Source of the DNA: Thermoanaerobacter kivui
GTDB lineage: Bacteria; Bacillota; Thermoanaerobacteria; Thermoanaerobacterales; Thermoanaerobacteraceae
Reading direction: 5' to 3'
NCBI RefSeq assembly: GCF_000763575.1
Contig: NZ_CP009170.1
Location: 1,141,501 to 1,205,500 of the forward strand
Length of the DNA stretch: 64,000 nt
Positions 52,903-60,921 of this stretch are shown here, piece after piece; the stretch's first letter is position 1, and each line of letters begins with the position of its first letter. A program made the position numbers and the translations under genes. The notes under the pieces were generated by a model. The model worked only from the letters and a program-made list of their open reading frames with translations, was not told the origin of the DNA and did no database searches.

Positions 52903-54178
52903 AGTTGTTGTAATAGGCGGAGGCTGGGCTGGTTGTGCAGCTGCTTTAACAGCAAGAAAAGCAGGAGCAGAAGTGGTGATTCTTGAAAAAACTGATATGC
53001 TTTTAGGATGTGGACTTGTAGGAGGAATAATGAGAAATAACGGAAGATATACTGCGGCAGAAGAACTTATATATTTAGGTGGCAATGAGCTTATAGAAAT
53101 AACAGACAAAGCAGCAAGACATGTAAATATAAATTTTCCTGGCCATGCCCATGCAAATCTTTATGATGTAACAATGGTAGAACCAATGGTGAGAGAAATG
53201 CTACTTAAAAAAGGAGTAACAATAAAATTGATGGCAAGAGCAACAGATGTCGTAATGAAAAACAGCAAAAGAATAAAAGGAATTGTTTTAGCAGACGATA
53301 CCGTTGAGTATGGTGATGTTTTTATTGAGGCAACGGGTTCTACAGGTCCAATGGGGAACTGCTTAAGATATGGAAATGGCTGCTCTATGTGCATACTTAG
53401 GTGCCCCTCCTTTGGTCCAAGAATCAGTATAAGTTATAGAGCGGGAGTAGAAGACTTGTTGGGTATGAGGGCTGATGAGGTGTATGGTGCTTTCAGTGGT
53501 TCTTGTAAACTCAATAAAGATTCCCTGAGCGAAGAAATAAGAGAAAAATTAAATAAAGAAGGTGTAGTAGTGCTACCTGTCCCTAAAGAAGATATCAACA
53601 TGGAGAAGTTGAATTTAAAAGTGTGTCAGCAATACGCATTGCCAGAGTACGCAGAAAATGTTATACTATTGGATACTGGACACGCAAAACTCATGACTCC
53701 TTTTTATCCTCTGGAAAAATTGAGAAAGATTCCAGGTTTAGAAAGAGCGAGATATGAAGATCCTTATTCTGGTGGCAAAGCTAATTCTGTGAGATATTTG
53801 TCAATGGCTCCACGAGATAATGCCATGAAAGTAATAGGCTTGGACAATTTGCTGTGTGCTGGTGAAAAATCCGGGTTGTTCACTGGTCACACTGAAGCAA
53901 TGGTGACGGGATGTCTTGCAGGGCACAACAGTGTAAGATTAGCACTTGGTATGCCTCTTTTAGAATTGCCGAGGAATTTAGCATCAGGTGATTTGATAGC
54001 TTATGCTAATGAAAGCATAAAGACAAAAGAAGGTCTAAAAAAGAGATATACTTTTGCAGGAGCGGAGTATTTTGAAAGAATGAAGCAATTAGGTCTTTAC
54101 ACTACTGATACCAATTTGATAAAAGAAAGAGTTATGAGGAATAATTTATTAAAAATATACGATGAAAAACTGGTATAA
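52895..54178 (+). CDS. FAD-dependent oxidoreductase, GidA/TrmFO-like
   Basis: 427 residues. A Rossmann FAD motif VVVIGGGWAGCAAALTARKAG at the N-terminus, then a succinate-dehydrogenase/GidA-like fold with FIEATGSTGPMGNCLRYGNGC and a CSMCILRCPSFGPR cysteine cluster (about 165-175). The C-terminal GLDNLLCAGEKSGLFTGHTEAMVTGCLAG is typical of FAD closure in this superfamily. Gene coupling with the PyrK-like subunit implies a two-protein complex. Substrate unknown; tRNA modification or a metabolic dehydrogenation are both open. Confidence 0.78.
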   Translation: MVKVVVIGGGWAGCAAALTARKAGAEVVILEKTDMLLGCGLVGGIMRNNGRYTAAEELIYLGGNELIEITDKAARHVNINFPGHAHANLYDVTMVEPMVREMLLKKGVTIKLMARATDVVMKNSKRIKGIVLADDTVEYGDVFIEATGSTGPMGNCLRYGNGCSMCILRCPSFGPRISISYRAGVEDLLGMRADEVYGAFSGSCKLNKDSLSEEIREKLNKEGVVVLPVPKEDINMEKLNLKVCQQYALPEYAENVILLDTGHAKLMTPFYPLEKLRKIPGLERARYEDPYSGGKANSVRYLSMAPRDNAMKVIGLDNLLCAGEKSGLFTGHTEAMVTGCLAGHNSVRLALGMPLLELPRNLASGDLIAYANESIKTKEGLKKRYTFAGAEYFERMKQLGLYTTDTNLIKERVMRNNLLKIYDEKLV

Positions 54179-54198
54179 TAATTGATGGGTGAACACAA

Positions 54199-54909
54199 AT
54201 GGAAAGATTGCAAAAATACTTGGCAGAGTGTGGAATAGCTTCTAGAAGAAAATGTGAAGAATATATTTTACAAGGAAGAGTAAAAGTAAATGGAAAAGTG
54301 ATTAAAGAGCTTGGCACAAAAATTAATCCTGATGTTGACATAATTGAATTTGATGATAAAATTGTAAAAAGGGAAAGGGAAAAGATTTATATAATGCTGA
54401 ACAAGCCAACAGGATATATTACTTCAGTAAAAGACCAATTTGGAAGACCAACAGTGTTAGATTTGGTTAAAGTAAAAGAGCGTATATATCCTGTTGGCCG
54501 CTTGGATTATGATACATCAGGACTTCTTTTGCTTACAAACGACGGAGAAATAGCTAATATTTTAATGCATCCAAGGCATCAGATTGACAAAACCTATATA
54601 GCTAAAATTAAAGGAGTGCCTACAGAAGAAGAATTAAATAAATTTAGAAATGGAATTTTTATAAATGGCTATATGACTTCCAAAGCGGAGATAAAAATTT
54701 TAGATGTAAAAAATGGTACAAGCCTAGTAGAAATAAAAATCCATGAAGGGAAAAATAGACAAGTGAGAAAAATGTGTGAAGCTATTGGACATCCTGTTAT
54801 TTCATTAAAAAGAATTAAAATAGGTGAATTATCTTTGAAAGGACTAAAAACTGGAGAATGGAGATATTTAACTGAAAAAGAAATAGAATATCTAAAAAGC
54901 TTGAAGTGA
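54199..54909 (+). CDS. rluB: rRNA pseudouridine synthase RluB/RsuA family
   Basis: 236 residues. N-terminal S4 domain (ERLQKYLAECGIASRRKCE), then LNKPTGYITSV, the catalytic aspartate in VGRLDYDTSGLLLLTNDGE, and LEGKNRQVRKM-type motif (IHEGKNRQVRKMCEAIGH). It modifies 23S rRNA uridine in the peptidyl transferase region. The adjacency to scpB/dacB is conserved in Firmicutes. Confidence 0.93.
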   Translation: MERLQKYLAECGIASRRKCEEYILQGRVKVNGKVIKELGTKINPDVDIIEFDDKIVKREREKIYIMLNKPTGYITSVKDQFGRPTVLDLVKVKERIYPVGRLDYDTSGLLLLTNDGEIANILMHPRHQIDKTYIAKIKGVPTEEELNKFRNGIFINGYMTSKAEIKILDVKNGTSLVEIKIHEGKNRQVRKMCEAIGHPVISLKRIKIGELSLKGLKTGEWRYLTEKEIEYLKSLK

Positions 54910-54912
54910 GAT

Positions 54913-55289
54913 ATGTTTTCAATAAAATTTACGAAAAAAGAAGATTTTGAATTGATTAAAAAATAGCAATTGACTGCAATATCGTAACACCTTTAAATTA
55001 TTTGGAAGAAATTTTTATGATTGCGAGGGAAGACAAACCCTTTGGTTTTATTTCTATGAAAGTGGAAAATAATAATGCTATTATAACTAATTTAGCAATT
55101 TTGCCACAGTATCAAAATAAAGGTTTTGAAAATTTAATGGTGAGAGTAATGCTTAATCACGCCATTGACATGGGGTTAGAAAATGCTTACGTTAATTTGC
55201 CTTTTTACAAAGATTTTTTTTATGAATTGGGTTTTAGAGAAAAAGGCGATTTTCTGGCAGTTAAATTAAAAGAATTTTTTAGGGAGTAA
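54913..55289 (+). pseudogene. GNAT acetyltransferase with a frameshift in an A6 tract
   Basis: The frame from ATG 54913 reads FSIKFTKKEDFELIKK and stops at 54964 directly after AAAAAA (54958-54963). One more A would restore the frame to IAIDCNIVTPLNYLEEIFM and on to LAILPQYQNKGFENLMVRVM, the acetyl-CoA loop of the GNAT fold, ending at 55289. The complete protein would be about 125 residues. It is either a pseudogene or a gene relying on slippage in the A tract. An internal ATG at 55002 gives 95 residues without the N-terminal strands. Confidence 0.75.
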
Positions 55290-55342
55290 AAATTATTTTT
55301 TTAATAAAATAAAATCATTAAAAACTTTGGAGGTGTTTTACT

Positions 55343-56176
55343 GTGGAATTGTGGTTTACAGAACATCAAGATGAAAATTTGAGGTTTTCTTTTAAAGTAA
55401 AAGAGACGTTGGTGGTAGAGAAAACTCCATATCAACATTTAGCAATACTTGATACATATCAGTTAGGAAGAGTATTAACTTTAGATGGAATTGTTCAAAC
55501 AACAGAAAAAGACGAATTTGTATACCATGAGATGATAGTCCATGTACCGCTTTTTACCCATAAAAATCCTAAAAGCGTATTGATTGTCGGTGGTGGCGAT
55601 GGTGGTTCAGTGAAAGAAGTGTTAAAACATCCTTCTGTTGAAAGAGTAGTGTTAGCAGAAATTGATGAAGCAGTAGTGAGAAATTCACAAAAATATCTCC
55701 CTACTATAAGCTATGGTTTGCAGGATAAAAGAGTAGAAATAATGATTGGAGATGGAATAAAATACGTAAATGAACACAAAAATGAGTTTGATGTGGTAAT
55801 AGTAGATTCTACAGATCCAATAGGACCTGCAGTAGGATTGTTTACTTTTGATTTTTATAAATCAGTTTATGAATGCTTGAAAGATGATGGGATTATTGTT
55901 GCACAGACAGAATCGCCATTTATTTATGGAAAATTGATAAACAAGCTAAGCAAAATGTTTAAAGAAATATATCCAATAACAAAAGCTTATATATGCACTA
56001 TACCCACTTATCCGGGAAGTTTGTGGACATTTACAATGGGATCTAAAAAGTATGACCCTGAAGAGGTGGATATAAACTCTATTCCGAGAATAGATACAAA
56101 GTATTACACGCCTGAAATTCACAAAGCAGCTTTTGTGTTGCCTAAGTTTGTGAAGGATATTTTTGATGAGGTGTAA
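55343..56176 (+). CDS. speE: Spermidine synthase
   Basis: 277 residues with a GTG start after TTTGGAGGTG. It transfers the aminopropyl group from decarboxylated SAM to putrescine. Motifs: [57 protein letters not shown]. The length is normal. Directly followed by speB. Confidence 0.94.
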   Translation: MELWFTEHQDENLRFSFKVKETLVVEKTPYQHLAILDTYQLGRVLTLDGIVQTTEKDEFVYHEMIVHVPLFTHKNPKSVLIVGGGDGGSVKEVLKHPSVERVVLAEIDEAVVRNSQKYLPTISYGLQDKRVEIMIGDGIKYVNEHKNEFDVVIVDSTDPIGPAVGLFTFDFYKSVYECLKDDGIIVAQTESPFIYGKLINKLSKMFKEIYPITKAYICTIPTYPGSLWTFTMGSKKYDPEEVDINSIPRIDTKYYTPEIHKAAFVLPKFVKDIFDEV

Positions 56177-56177
56177 C

Positions 56178-57044
56178 ATGATACAAGAGGATGTTTTTGT
56201 TAACACCGGTAAATTCCTTGGCGCGATTGAAAATTATGAAAAGTCAGATGTAGTTATAGTAGGACTGCCTATGGATTATACAGTAAGTTTTAAGACAGGA
56301 AGCCGATTTGGACCTTCTGCTATAAGACAAGCTTCATACGGCTTAGAGGATTACAGTGTGTATCTGGATAGAAGTTTGCAAAATAGAAATTATTGTGACT
56401 TAGGGGATGTAGTGTTTCCATACGGAAATGTTGAAAAAAGTTTAGATGTGATTGGTAAAGTAGTTAAAAATATTTTGCAAGACGACAAAAAGGGATTGTT
56501 TTTAGGAGGAGAGCATTTAGTAACATATGCGATTATAAAAGAGTATTTCAAAAAATACGGAAATGACCTAATAATCCTCCATTTTGATGCTCATGCTGAT
56601 TTGCGAGAGGAGTTTTTTGGAGAGGTTTATTCCCATGCGACAGTTATGAGAAAAGTTTGGGACTTTTTCAAGGACAAAAATCTATATCACTTTGGTATAA
56701 GGTCAGGTGTAAAAGAAGAGTTTGACTTTGCAAAAGACCATACTCATATGTTTTTGTACAAAGTAGTTGAACCTTTAAAAAACACAGTGAGTGAAATAAA
56801 AGACCGCCCTATTTATATTACATGGGATATAGACGTTGTAGACCCTGCTTTTGCTCCTGGTACGGGGACGCCAGAACCAGGAGGCATAACTTCAAAAGAA
56901 GCGTTAGAAGCAATACATCTATTGAAAGATTTAAACGTAGTGGGGATGGATTTAGTAGAAGTATCTCCCTCCCACGATTTAGCAGGAATAACGACTTTTT
57001 TGGCTGCTAAGCTTATCAGAGAATCCCTCCTTTCGTTTTTCTAA
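56178..57044 (+). CDS. speB: Agmatinase
   Basis: 288 residues from ATG 56178 after GAGGTG. An ureohydrolase converting agmatine to putrescine and urea. Manganese ligands in GGEHLVTY, HFDAHADLREEF and DIDVVDPAFAPGTGTPEPGG. Coupled with speE (1-base gap), so putrescine from this enzyme feeds spermidine synthesis. No speA is in the window. Confidence 0.94.
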   Translation: MIQEDVFVNTGKFLGAIENYEKSDVVIVGLPMDYTVSFKTGSRFGPSAIRQASYGLEDYSVYLDRSLQNRNYCDLGDVVFPYGNVEKSLDVIGKVVKNILQDDKKGLFLGGEHLVTYAIIKEYFKKYGNDLIILHFDAHADLREEFFGEVYSHATVMRKVWDFFKDKNLYHFGIRSGVKEEFDFAKDHTHMFLYKVVEPLKNTVSEIKDRPIYITWDIDVVDPAFAPGTGTPEPGGITSKEALEAIHLLKDLNVVGMDLVEVSPSHDLAGITTFLAAKLIRESLLSFF

Positions 57045-57079
57045 AACTTTTGAGCCATTTTGGCTCTTTTTTATTTTTT
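57044..57079 (+). terminator. Terminator after speB
   Basis: GAGCCA (57052-57057) and TGGCTC (57061-57066) with a TTT loop, followed by TTTTTTATTTTTTT. Preceded by AAAACTTTT. Confidence 0.88.
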
Positions 57080-57123
57080 TTAGCAGCTAAAAATAGTATA
57101 ATATATTATGAGGAGGTATTAAT

Positions 57124-58521
57124 ATGAACAGTAAAGTTAAAATTACGGAAACTGTATTAAGAGATGCGCACCAATCCCTTTTAGCGACAAGAATGTCAAC
57201 AGAAGAAATGCTTCCTATTGCGGATAAATTAGATAAAGTAGGATATCATTCCATAGAGGCATGGGGAGGAGCTACTTTTGACGCTTGCATGAGATTTCTC
57301 AATGAAGATCCATGGGAGAGGTTGAGAAGGTTAAAGAGCAAAATAAAAAATACGCCATTGCAGATGCTTTTAAGAGGACAAAATTTGTTGGGGTATAAGC
57401 ATTATCCAGATGATATAGTGACAAAATTCATCGAGAAGTCTATTGAAAATGGCATAGACATAATAAGAATTTTTGATGCATTAAATGATGTACGAAATCT
57501 TGAAGTTGCTATTAAAGCTACAAAAAAGGCGGGAGCCCATGCTCAAGGTACACTGGTTTATACTATAAGCCCTGTTCACAACATTGACCATTACCTTAAA
57601 GTAGCAAAAGAGCTTGTACAATTAGGTGTTGATTCAATATGCATAAAAGACATGTCTGGAATCCTAACTCCTTATACCGCTTATGAATTAGTGAAAAGCC
57701 TTAAAGAAACAGTAAATGTTCCTATACAGTTGCACAGTCATTATACCAGTGGTATGGCAGCTATGACCTATTTAAAGGCAATAGAAGCTGGGGCGGATAT
57801 AATAGATACTGCTATATCTCCTTTAGCATTGGGGACTTCTCAGCCTGCAACAGAGACTATGGTAGCTGTATTAAAAGGTACTCAATATGATACAGGATTG
57901 GATATGGAACTATTATCTGAAATTGCCGAGCATTTCAAAGAAGTAAAACAAAGTCACAGCAAAGATTCTGATCTGTCTATGGTTACGGGAGTAGATACAG
58001 ACGTACTAATTTACCAAGTTCCAGGTGGAATGTTGTCAAATTTGATTTTACAATTGAAACAACAAAATGCGTTGCATAAATATGAAGAAGTATTAAAAGA
58101 AATTCCCAGAGTGAGGGAAGATTTAGGCTATCCACCTCTTGTTACTCCTATGAGTCAGATGGTGGGAACACAGGCGGCTTTAAATGTAATAACTGGCGAA
58201 AGATATAAAATGGTTCCAAAAGAAGTCAAAGACTATGTAAAGGGGTTGTATGGAAGGCCACCTGCCCCTATTTCTGAAGAAATAAAAAAGAAAATAATAG
58301 GAAATGAAGAAGTGATAGATGTTCGGCCAGCTGACCTTTTGAAGCCGCAATTTGAAGCGATTAAAGAAGAAATAAAAGAATACTACGAACAAGAAGAGGA
58401 TGTTTTATCTTATGCCCTATTCCCTCAGGTAGCAAAAAAATTTTTTGAATACAGACGAGCTCAAAAATACAAAATAGATGCGACTCTTGTCAACATGGAA
58501 TATATGACATATCCGGTTTAA
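57124..58521 (+). CDS. Oxaloacetate decarboxylase alpha / pyruvate carboxylase B subunit, no biotin domain
   Basis: 465 residues. The carboxyltransferase TIM barrel begins ITETVLRDAHQSLLATRM, then SIEAWGGATFDACMRFLNEDPWERL, FDALNDVRN, and a PYC_OADA region with MVTGVDTDVLIYQVPGGMLSNL and YPPLVTPMSQMVGTQAA. The C-terminus (FFEYRRAQKY) ends without the biotinyl lysine motif (AMKM). A separate carrier must exist. The catalytic role is biotin-dependent transcarboxylation of pyruvate/oxaloacetate. The ATG follows GAGGAGG, with TATAAT at 57097. Confidence 0.88.
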   Translation: MNSKVKITETVLRDAHQSLLATRMSTEEMLPIADKLDKVGYHSIEAWGGATFDACMRFLNEDPWERLRRLKSKIKNTPLQMLLRGQNLLGYKHYPDDIVTKFIEKSIENGIDIIRIFDALNDVRNLEVAIKATKKAGAHAQGTLVYTISPVHNIDHYLKVAKELVQLGVDSICIKDMSGILTPYTAYELVKSLKETVNVPIQLHSHYTSGMAAMTYLKAIEAGADIIDTAISPLALGTSQPATETMVAVLKGTQYDTGLDMELLSEIAEHFKEVKQSHSKDSDLSMVTGVDTDVLIYQVPGGMLSNLILQLKQQNALHKYEEVLKEIPRVREDLGYPPLVTPMSQMVGTQAALNVITGERYKMVPKEVKDYVKGLYGRPPAPISEEIKKKIIGNEEVIDVRPADLLKPQFEAIKEEIKEYYEQEEDVLSYALFPQVAKKFFEYRRAQKYKIDATLVNMEYMTYPV

Positions 58522-58550
58522 CAGGGAAGTTACTCCCTGTTTTTTTTATT
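58519..58550 (+). terminator. Terminator after the carboxyltransferase
   Basis: AACAGGGA (58520-58527) and TCCCTGTT (58534-58541) form an 8-bp stem around AGTTAC, followed by TTTTTTT. Confidence 0.9.
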
Positions 58551-58570
58551 GCTTAAATTCCTTCACTGTA

Positions 58571-58596
58571 ACATAATTTTTTATCCTTCATAACAT
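58571..58596 (+). promoter_or_regulatory. Possible sigma-K promoter of the LysM gene
   Basis: AC (58571-58572), a 16-base spacer, then CATAACAT (58589-58596) resembles the sigma-K consensus (AC, CATAnnnTA), 29 bases upstream of the start codon. It would make the LysM protein a late mother-cell product. Confidence 0.35.
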
Positions 58597-58625
58597 GTAT
58601 TAGGAAGTAGAAAGGAGGAAATAGG

Positions 58626-59015
58626 ATGGCTTTTGATATGCCTTATTACCATCATTATCCTTACCATCATCACCCGGCTTACTGTAAAACAATTTACACA
58701 GTAAAACCGGGAGATACAATGTGGTCAATAGCTAATATGTTTGGAATAAGCCTTGACTGTTTGATAAGAGCAAACCCGCAGATACCAGATCCAAACTTAA
58801 TATATCCAGGACAGCAAATATGCATACCATTTTATTGCCCACCGCCAAAACCTGAAACTTGCAGAACAATTTACACAGTAAAACCGGGAGATACAATGTG
58901 GTCAATAGCTAACATGTTTGGAATAAGCCTTGACTGCTTAATAAAAGCAAATCCGCAAATACTTGATCCAAATTTGATATATCCAGGACAACAGATATGT
59001 ATACCTTCTGCATAG
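58626..59015 (+). CDS. Two-LysM spore or wall protein
   Basis: 129 residues with no signal peptide. The N-terminus is His/Tyr/Pro-rich (PYYHHYPYHHHPAYC). Two LysM domains follow at about residues 22-70 and 80-128, each with TIYTVKPGDTMWSIANMFGI and a Cys-Leu-Ile-ANPQI loop. Cysteines flank each repeat. LysM binds N-acetylglucosamine polymers. The absence of a secretion signal, together with the histidine tail, suits a spore-coat or cortex-interface protein such as SafA-type proteins; that is an inference. AAAGGAGG stands before the ATG. Confidence 0.82.
   Translation: MAFDMPYYHHYPYHHHPAYCKTIYTVKPGDTMWSIANMFGISLDCLIRANPQIPDPNLIYPGQQICIPFYCPPPKPETCRTIYTVKPGDTMWSIANMFGISLDCLIKANPQILDPNLIYPGQQICIPSA
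58689..59006 (+). repeat. Recent tandem duplication encoding the LysM domains
   Basis: The unit beginning ACAATTTACACAGT (58689) recurs 177 bases later (58866). The first 47 bases are identical, and differences elsewhere are mostly third-position. It corresponds to a 59-codon repeat. Confidence 0.85.
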
Positions 59016-59020
59016 GGTTT

Positions 59021-59059
59021 AGTTGTTAGGGTACCTATAAGGTGCCCTAACAACTAACA
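59021..59059 (+). repeat. Long inverted repeat between convergent genes
   Basis: TTAGTTGTTAGGGTACC (59021-59037) pairs over 17 positions, one G-U, with GGTGCCCTAACAACTAA (59043-59059) around TATAA. It covers the stop of the reverse-strand gene at 59047-59049. It lacks a T run on either side, so it is only a possible bidirectional stop. Confidence 0.65.
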
Positions 59060-59685
59060 TGTAGATAAATAGTGTTAGGATAATTGCTTATGTACTTTAT
59101 AACTTTTACTGGGCCCGGTTGAATATTTTTGCCACATTTCAAACAAGTATAATTTTTTGATTCTTTTAAGTAGGAATAACTCACTTCTATGTTTAAATGT
59201 CCGTATTTTTTCCAACTATCCCAACCAGTTTTACACAATTTAGATCTATTTTCATAATCTGCGTATACCCATCTCAATAATCGGTGAAAATGAAAAGGAT
59301 ATTTTGTATATCTTAAAAATTTTTCTGGCAACCCTAAGGAAAGTGCATAATCTTCAAAAGACCTTTCTATGACATCTTGAAGAGGATTTAGTATTTGTGT
59401 ACTTTCCCAATTATGCCCTTCTTTTTCTAACCATTTTCTCAAGTTATCAAACATATAACCTCTACAAACCAGTATTTTTTCTTCTTTATCTGTTCTAAGC
59501 TTTTTTAAGAGAGTCTTTGCTATTTCACAAGCTTTTACTAAATATAGTTTCTTTTTGAAATTTTCTTCGCTATAATATTCTATGGGAATTATATCACAGA
59601 GAAATTCACCAGTTTCTACTCTCATAGCTCCAATACAAGTTCCGCCTACCAAACTTCCACTTCCTGCGTCATCTATTTGTATCAC
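59047..59685 (-). CDS. Uncharacterised protein, N-terminal DDAGSGS motif and C-terminal zinc ribbon
   Basis: 212 residues. The N-terminus IQIDDAGSGSLVGGTCIGA and EYYSEENFKKKLYL suggest an RNase H-like beta-hairpin with paired Asp. VCRGYMFDNLRKWLEKEG is in the middle. The C-terminus contains CLKCGKNIQPG, then a Cys near the end, a treble-clef zinc element. I do not recognise a named family. It is one of two reverse-strand genes in a + strand region and converges on the LysM gene. A role in RNA or nucleotide handling would be speculation. Confidence 0.7.
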   Translation of the reverse strand: MIQIDDAGSGSLVGGTCIGAMRVETGEFLCDIIPIEYYSEENFKKKLYLVKACEIAKTLLKKLRTDKEEKILVCRGYMFDNLRKWLEKEGHNWESTQILNPLQDVIERSFEDYALSLGLPEKFLRYTKYPFHFHRLLRWVYADYENRSKLCKTGWDSWKKYGHLNIEVSYSYLKESKNYTCLKCGKNIQPGPVKVIKYISNYPNTIYLHVSC

Positions 59686-59767
59686 TGTATCACTCCTTGC
59701 CTATATATAAATTTTATAATAAAATCAAAGTAATTATACACAAACTTTACATAAGAGGAGGTAAAAA

Positions 59768-60526
59768 ATGAAAATACTTCTTACTAATGACGATGGAGTT
59801 CACGCATTAGGAATTTTAAAATTGGCGGACTATCTTAAAAACAAATACCATGTCATTGTTGTAGCTCCGGAAAGAGAAAGAAGTGCTGTAAGTCATGCGA
59901 TTACTCTTCACAAACCTTTAAGGCTTAAGAAAGTAAAAGAGGAAAATAACTTAAAAATATATGCTGTCAACGGTACCCCTTCTGACTGCGTCAAATTGGG
60001 AATTGAAGTAGTGCTGGGACAAAAACCTGACCTTGTGATTTCAGGAATAAATGAAGGTTTAAACCTTGGTACAGACATATTATATTCCGGTACAGTATCA
60101 GCTGCTATAGAAGCTGCTATTTACGGTATTCCAGCTATTGCAGTATCTCTGTCTGAAAAAGCAGAAGTAGAAGATAAACGCATTTATAAATTTTTGGAAA
60201 ATTTAATAACAAAAGTCTTACAAAAGGGTATTCCTGCAAACACATTATTAAATGTAAATATACCAGATTTAAAGGAAAACATAAAAGGAGTAAAATCTAC
60301 AATATTAGGAAAAAGAACTTACATTGAAACTTTTCAAAAAAATTTTGATCCAAGAGGAAAAGAGTATTATTGGATGGCAGGAAAGATTTCAGAGGCGGAA
60401 AACGACGAACGAACAGATATAGTCTCTGTCAAAAATGGTTATATCTCTATTACTCCTATACATTTTGATTTGACCAGCTACGACATGATAGATGACATAA
60501 ATTCTTGGAATTTAAAAATAGAGTGA
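59768..60526 (+). CDS. surE: 5'-nucleotidase SurE
   Basis: 252 residues. A metal-dependent nucleotidase: LTNDDGVHALGI (paired Asp ligands), VVAPERERSAVSHAIT, NGTPSDCVKLGI, DLVISGINEGLNLGTDILYSGTVSAAIEAA. Hydrolyses nucleoside monophosphates and short polyphosphate, linked with stationary survival. AGAGGAGG lies before the ATG. Apparently monocistronic; the DNA after it is a decayed operon. Confidence 0.94.
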   Translation: MKILLTNDDGVHALGILKLADYLKNKYHVIVVAPERERSAVSHAITLHKPLRLKKVKEENNLKIYAVNGTPSDCVKLGIEVVLGQKPDLVISGINEGLNLGTDILYSGTVSAAIEAAIYGIPAIAVSLSEKAEVEDKRIYKFLENLITKVLQKGIPANTLLNVNIPDLKENIKGVKSTILGKRTYIETFQKNFDPRGKEYYWMAGKISEAENDERTDIVSVKNGYISITPIHFDLTSYDMIDDINSWNLKIE

Positions 60527-60661
60527 ATATCAATTTAATTTTATATGATGCAAGAATTGTATCAAAAATGTTCGTGACATTTATAATTCATTTTATGGAG
60601 GATTTTTTATTTTTGTATAGAATATACATATTATAGAGAAAAATTTGATGAAGGTAATAGA

Positions 60662-60921
60662 TTGGTAAAAAATAAAGAACTGATAATAATTAAAGAATGG
60701 TGTAAAAACTGCACAAAACATAGTAGGGAAAGCTTTTGTCGCAAATATAGTGTCTTTAGGTGTGATAGCTGAGTTGACCAAATGTCACAAAAGAATCATT
60801 GGAAAAAGCTATTTTAAATAGAGTGCCCCCAGGGACAGAAGAGATGAACAAAAGAGCTTTGTTAGAAGGATATAATCTTGTGAAAATGAGGGGTGTAATA
60901 AAATATGAGCAAAACGGATGA
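60662..60921 (+). pseudogene. Remnant of a 2-oxoacid:ferredoxin oxidoreductase operon (korD fused to korC)
   Basis: Frame from TTG 60662 gives VKNKELIIIKEWCKNC, the N-terminus of the 4Fe-4S KorD subunit, and breaks at the first cluster motif. From about 60720 another frame reads IVGKAFVANIVSLGVIAELTK and, after one frameshift near 60780, VTKESLEKAILNRVPPGTEE and NKRALLEGYNLVKM, the end of the gamma subunit KorC. KorA, korB and most of korD/korC are missing. The deletion therefore joined the first gene to the last of a four-gene operon. The end overlaps rpiR. No function expected. Confidence 0.8.
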
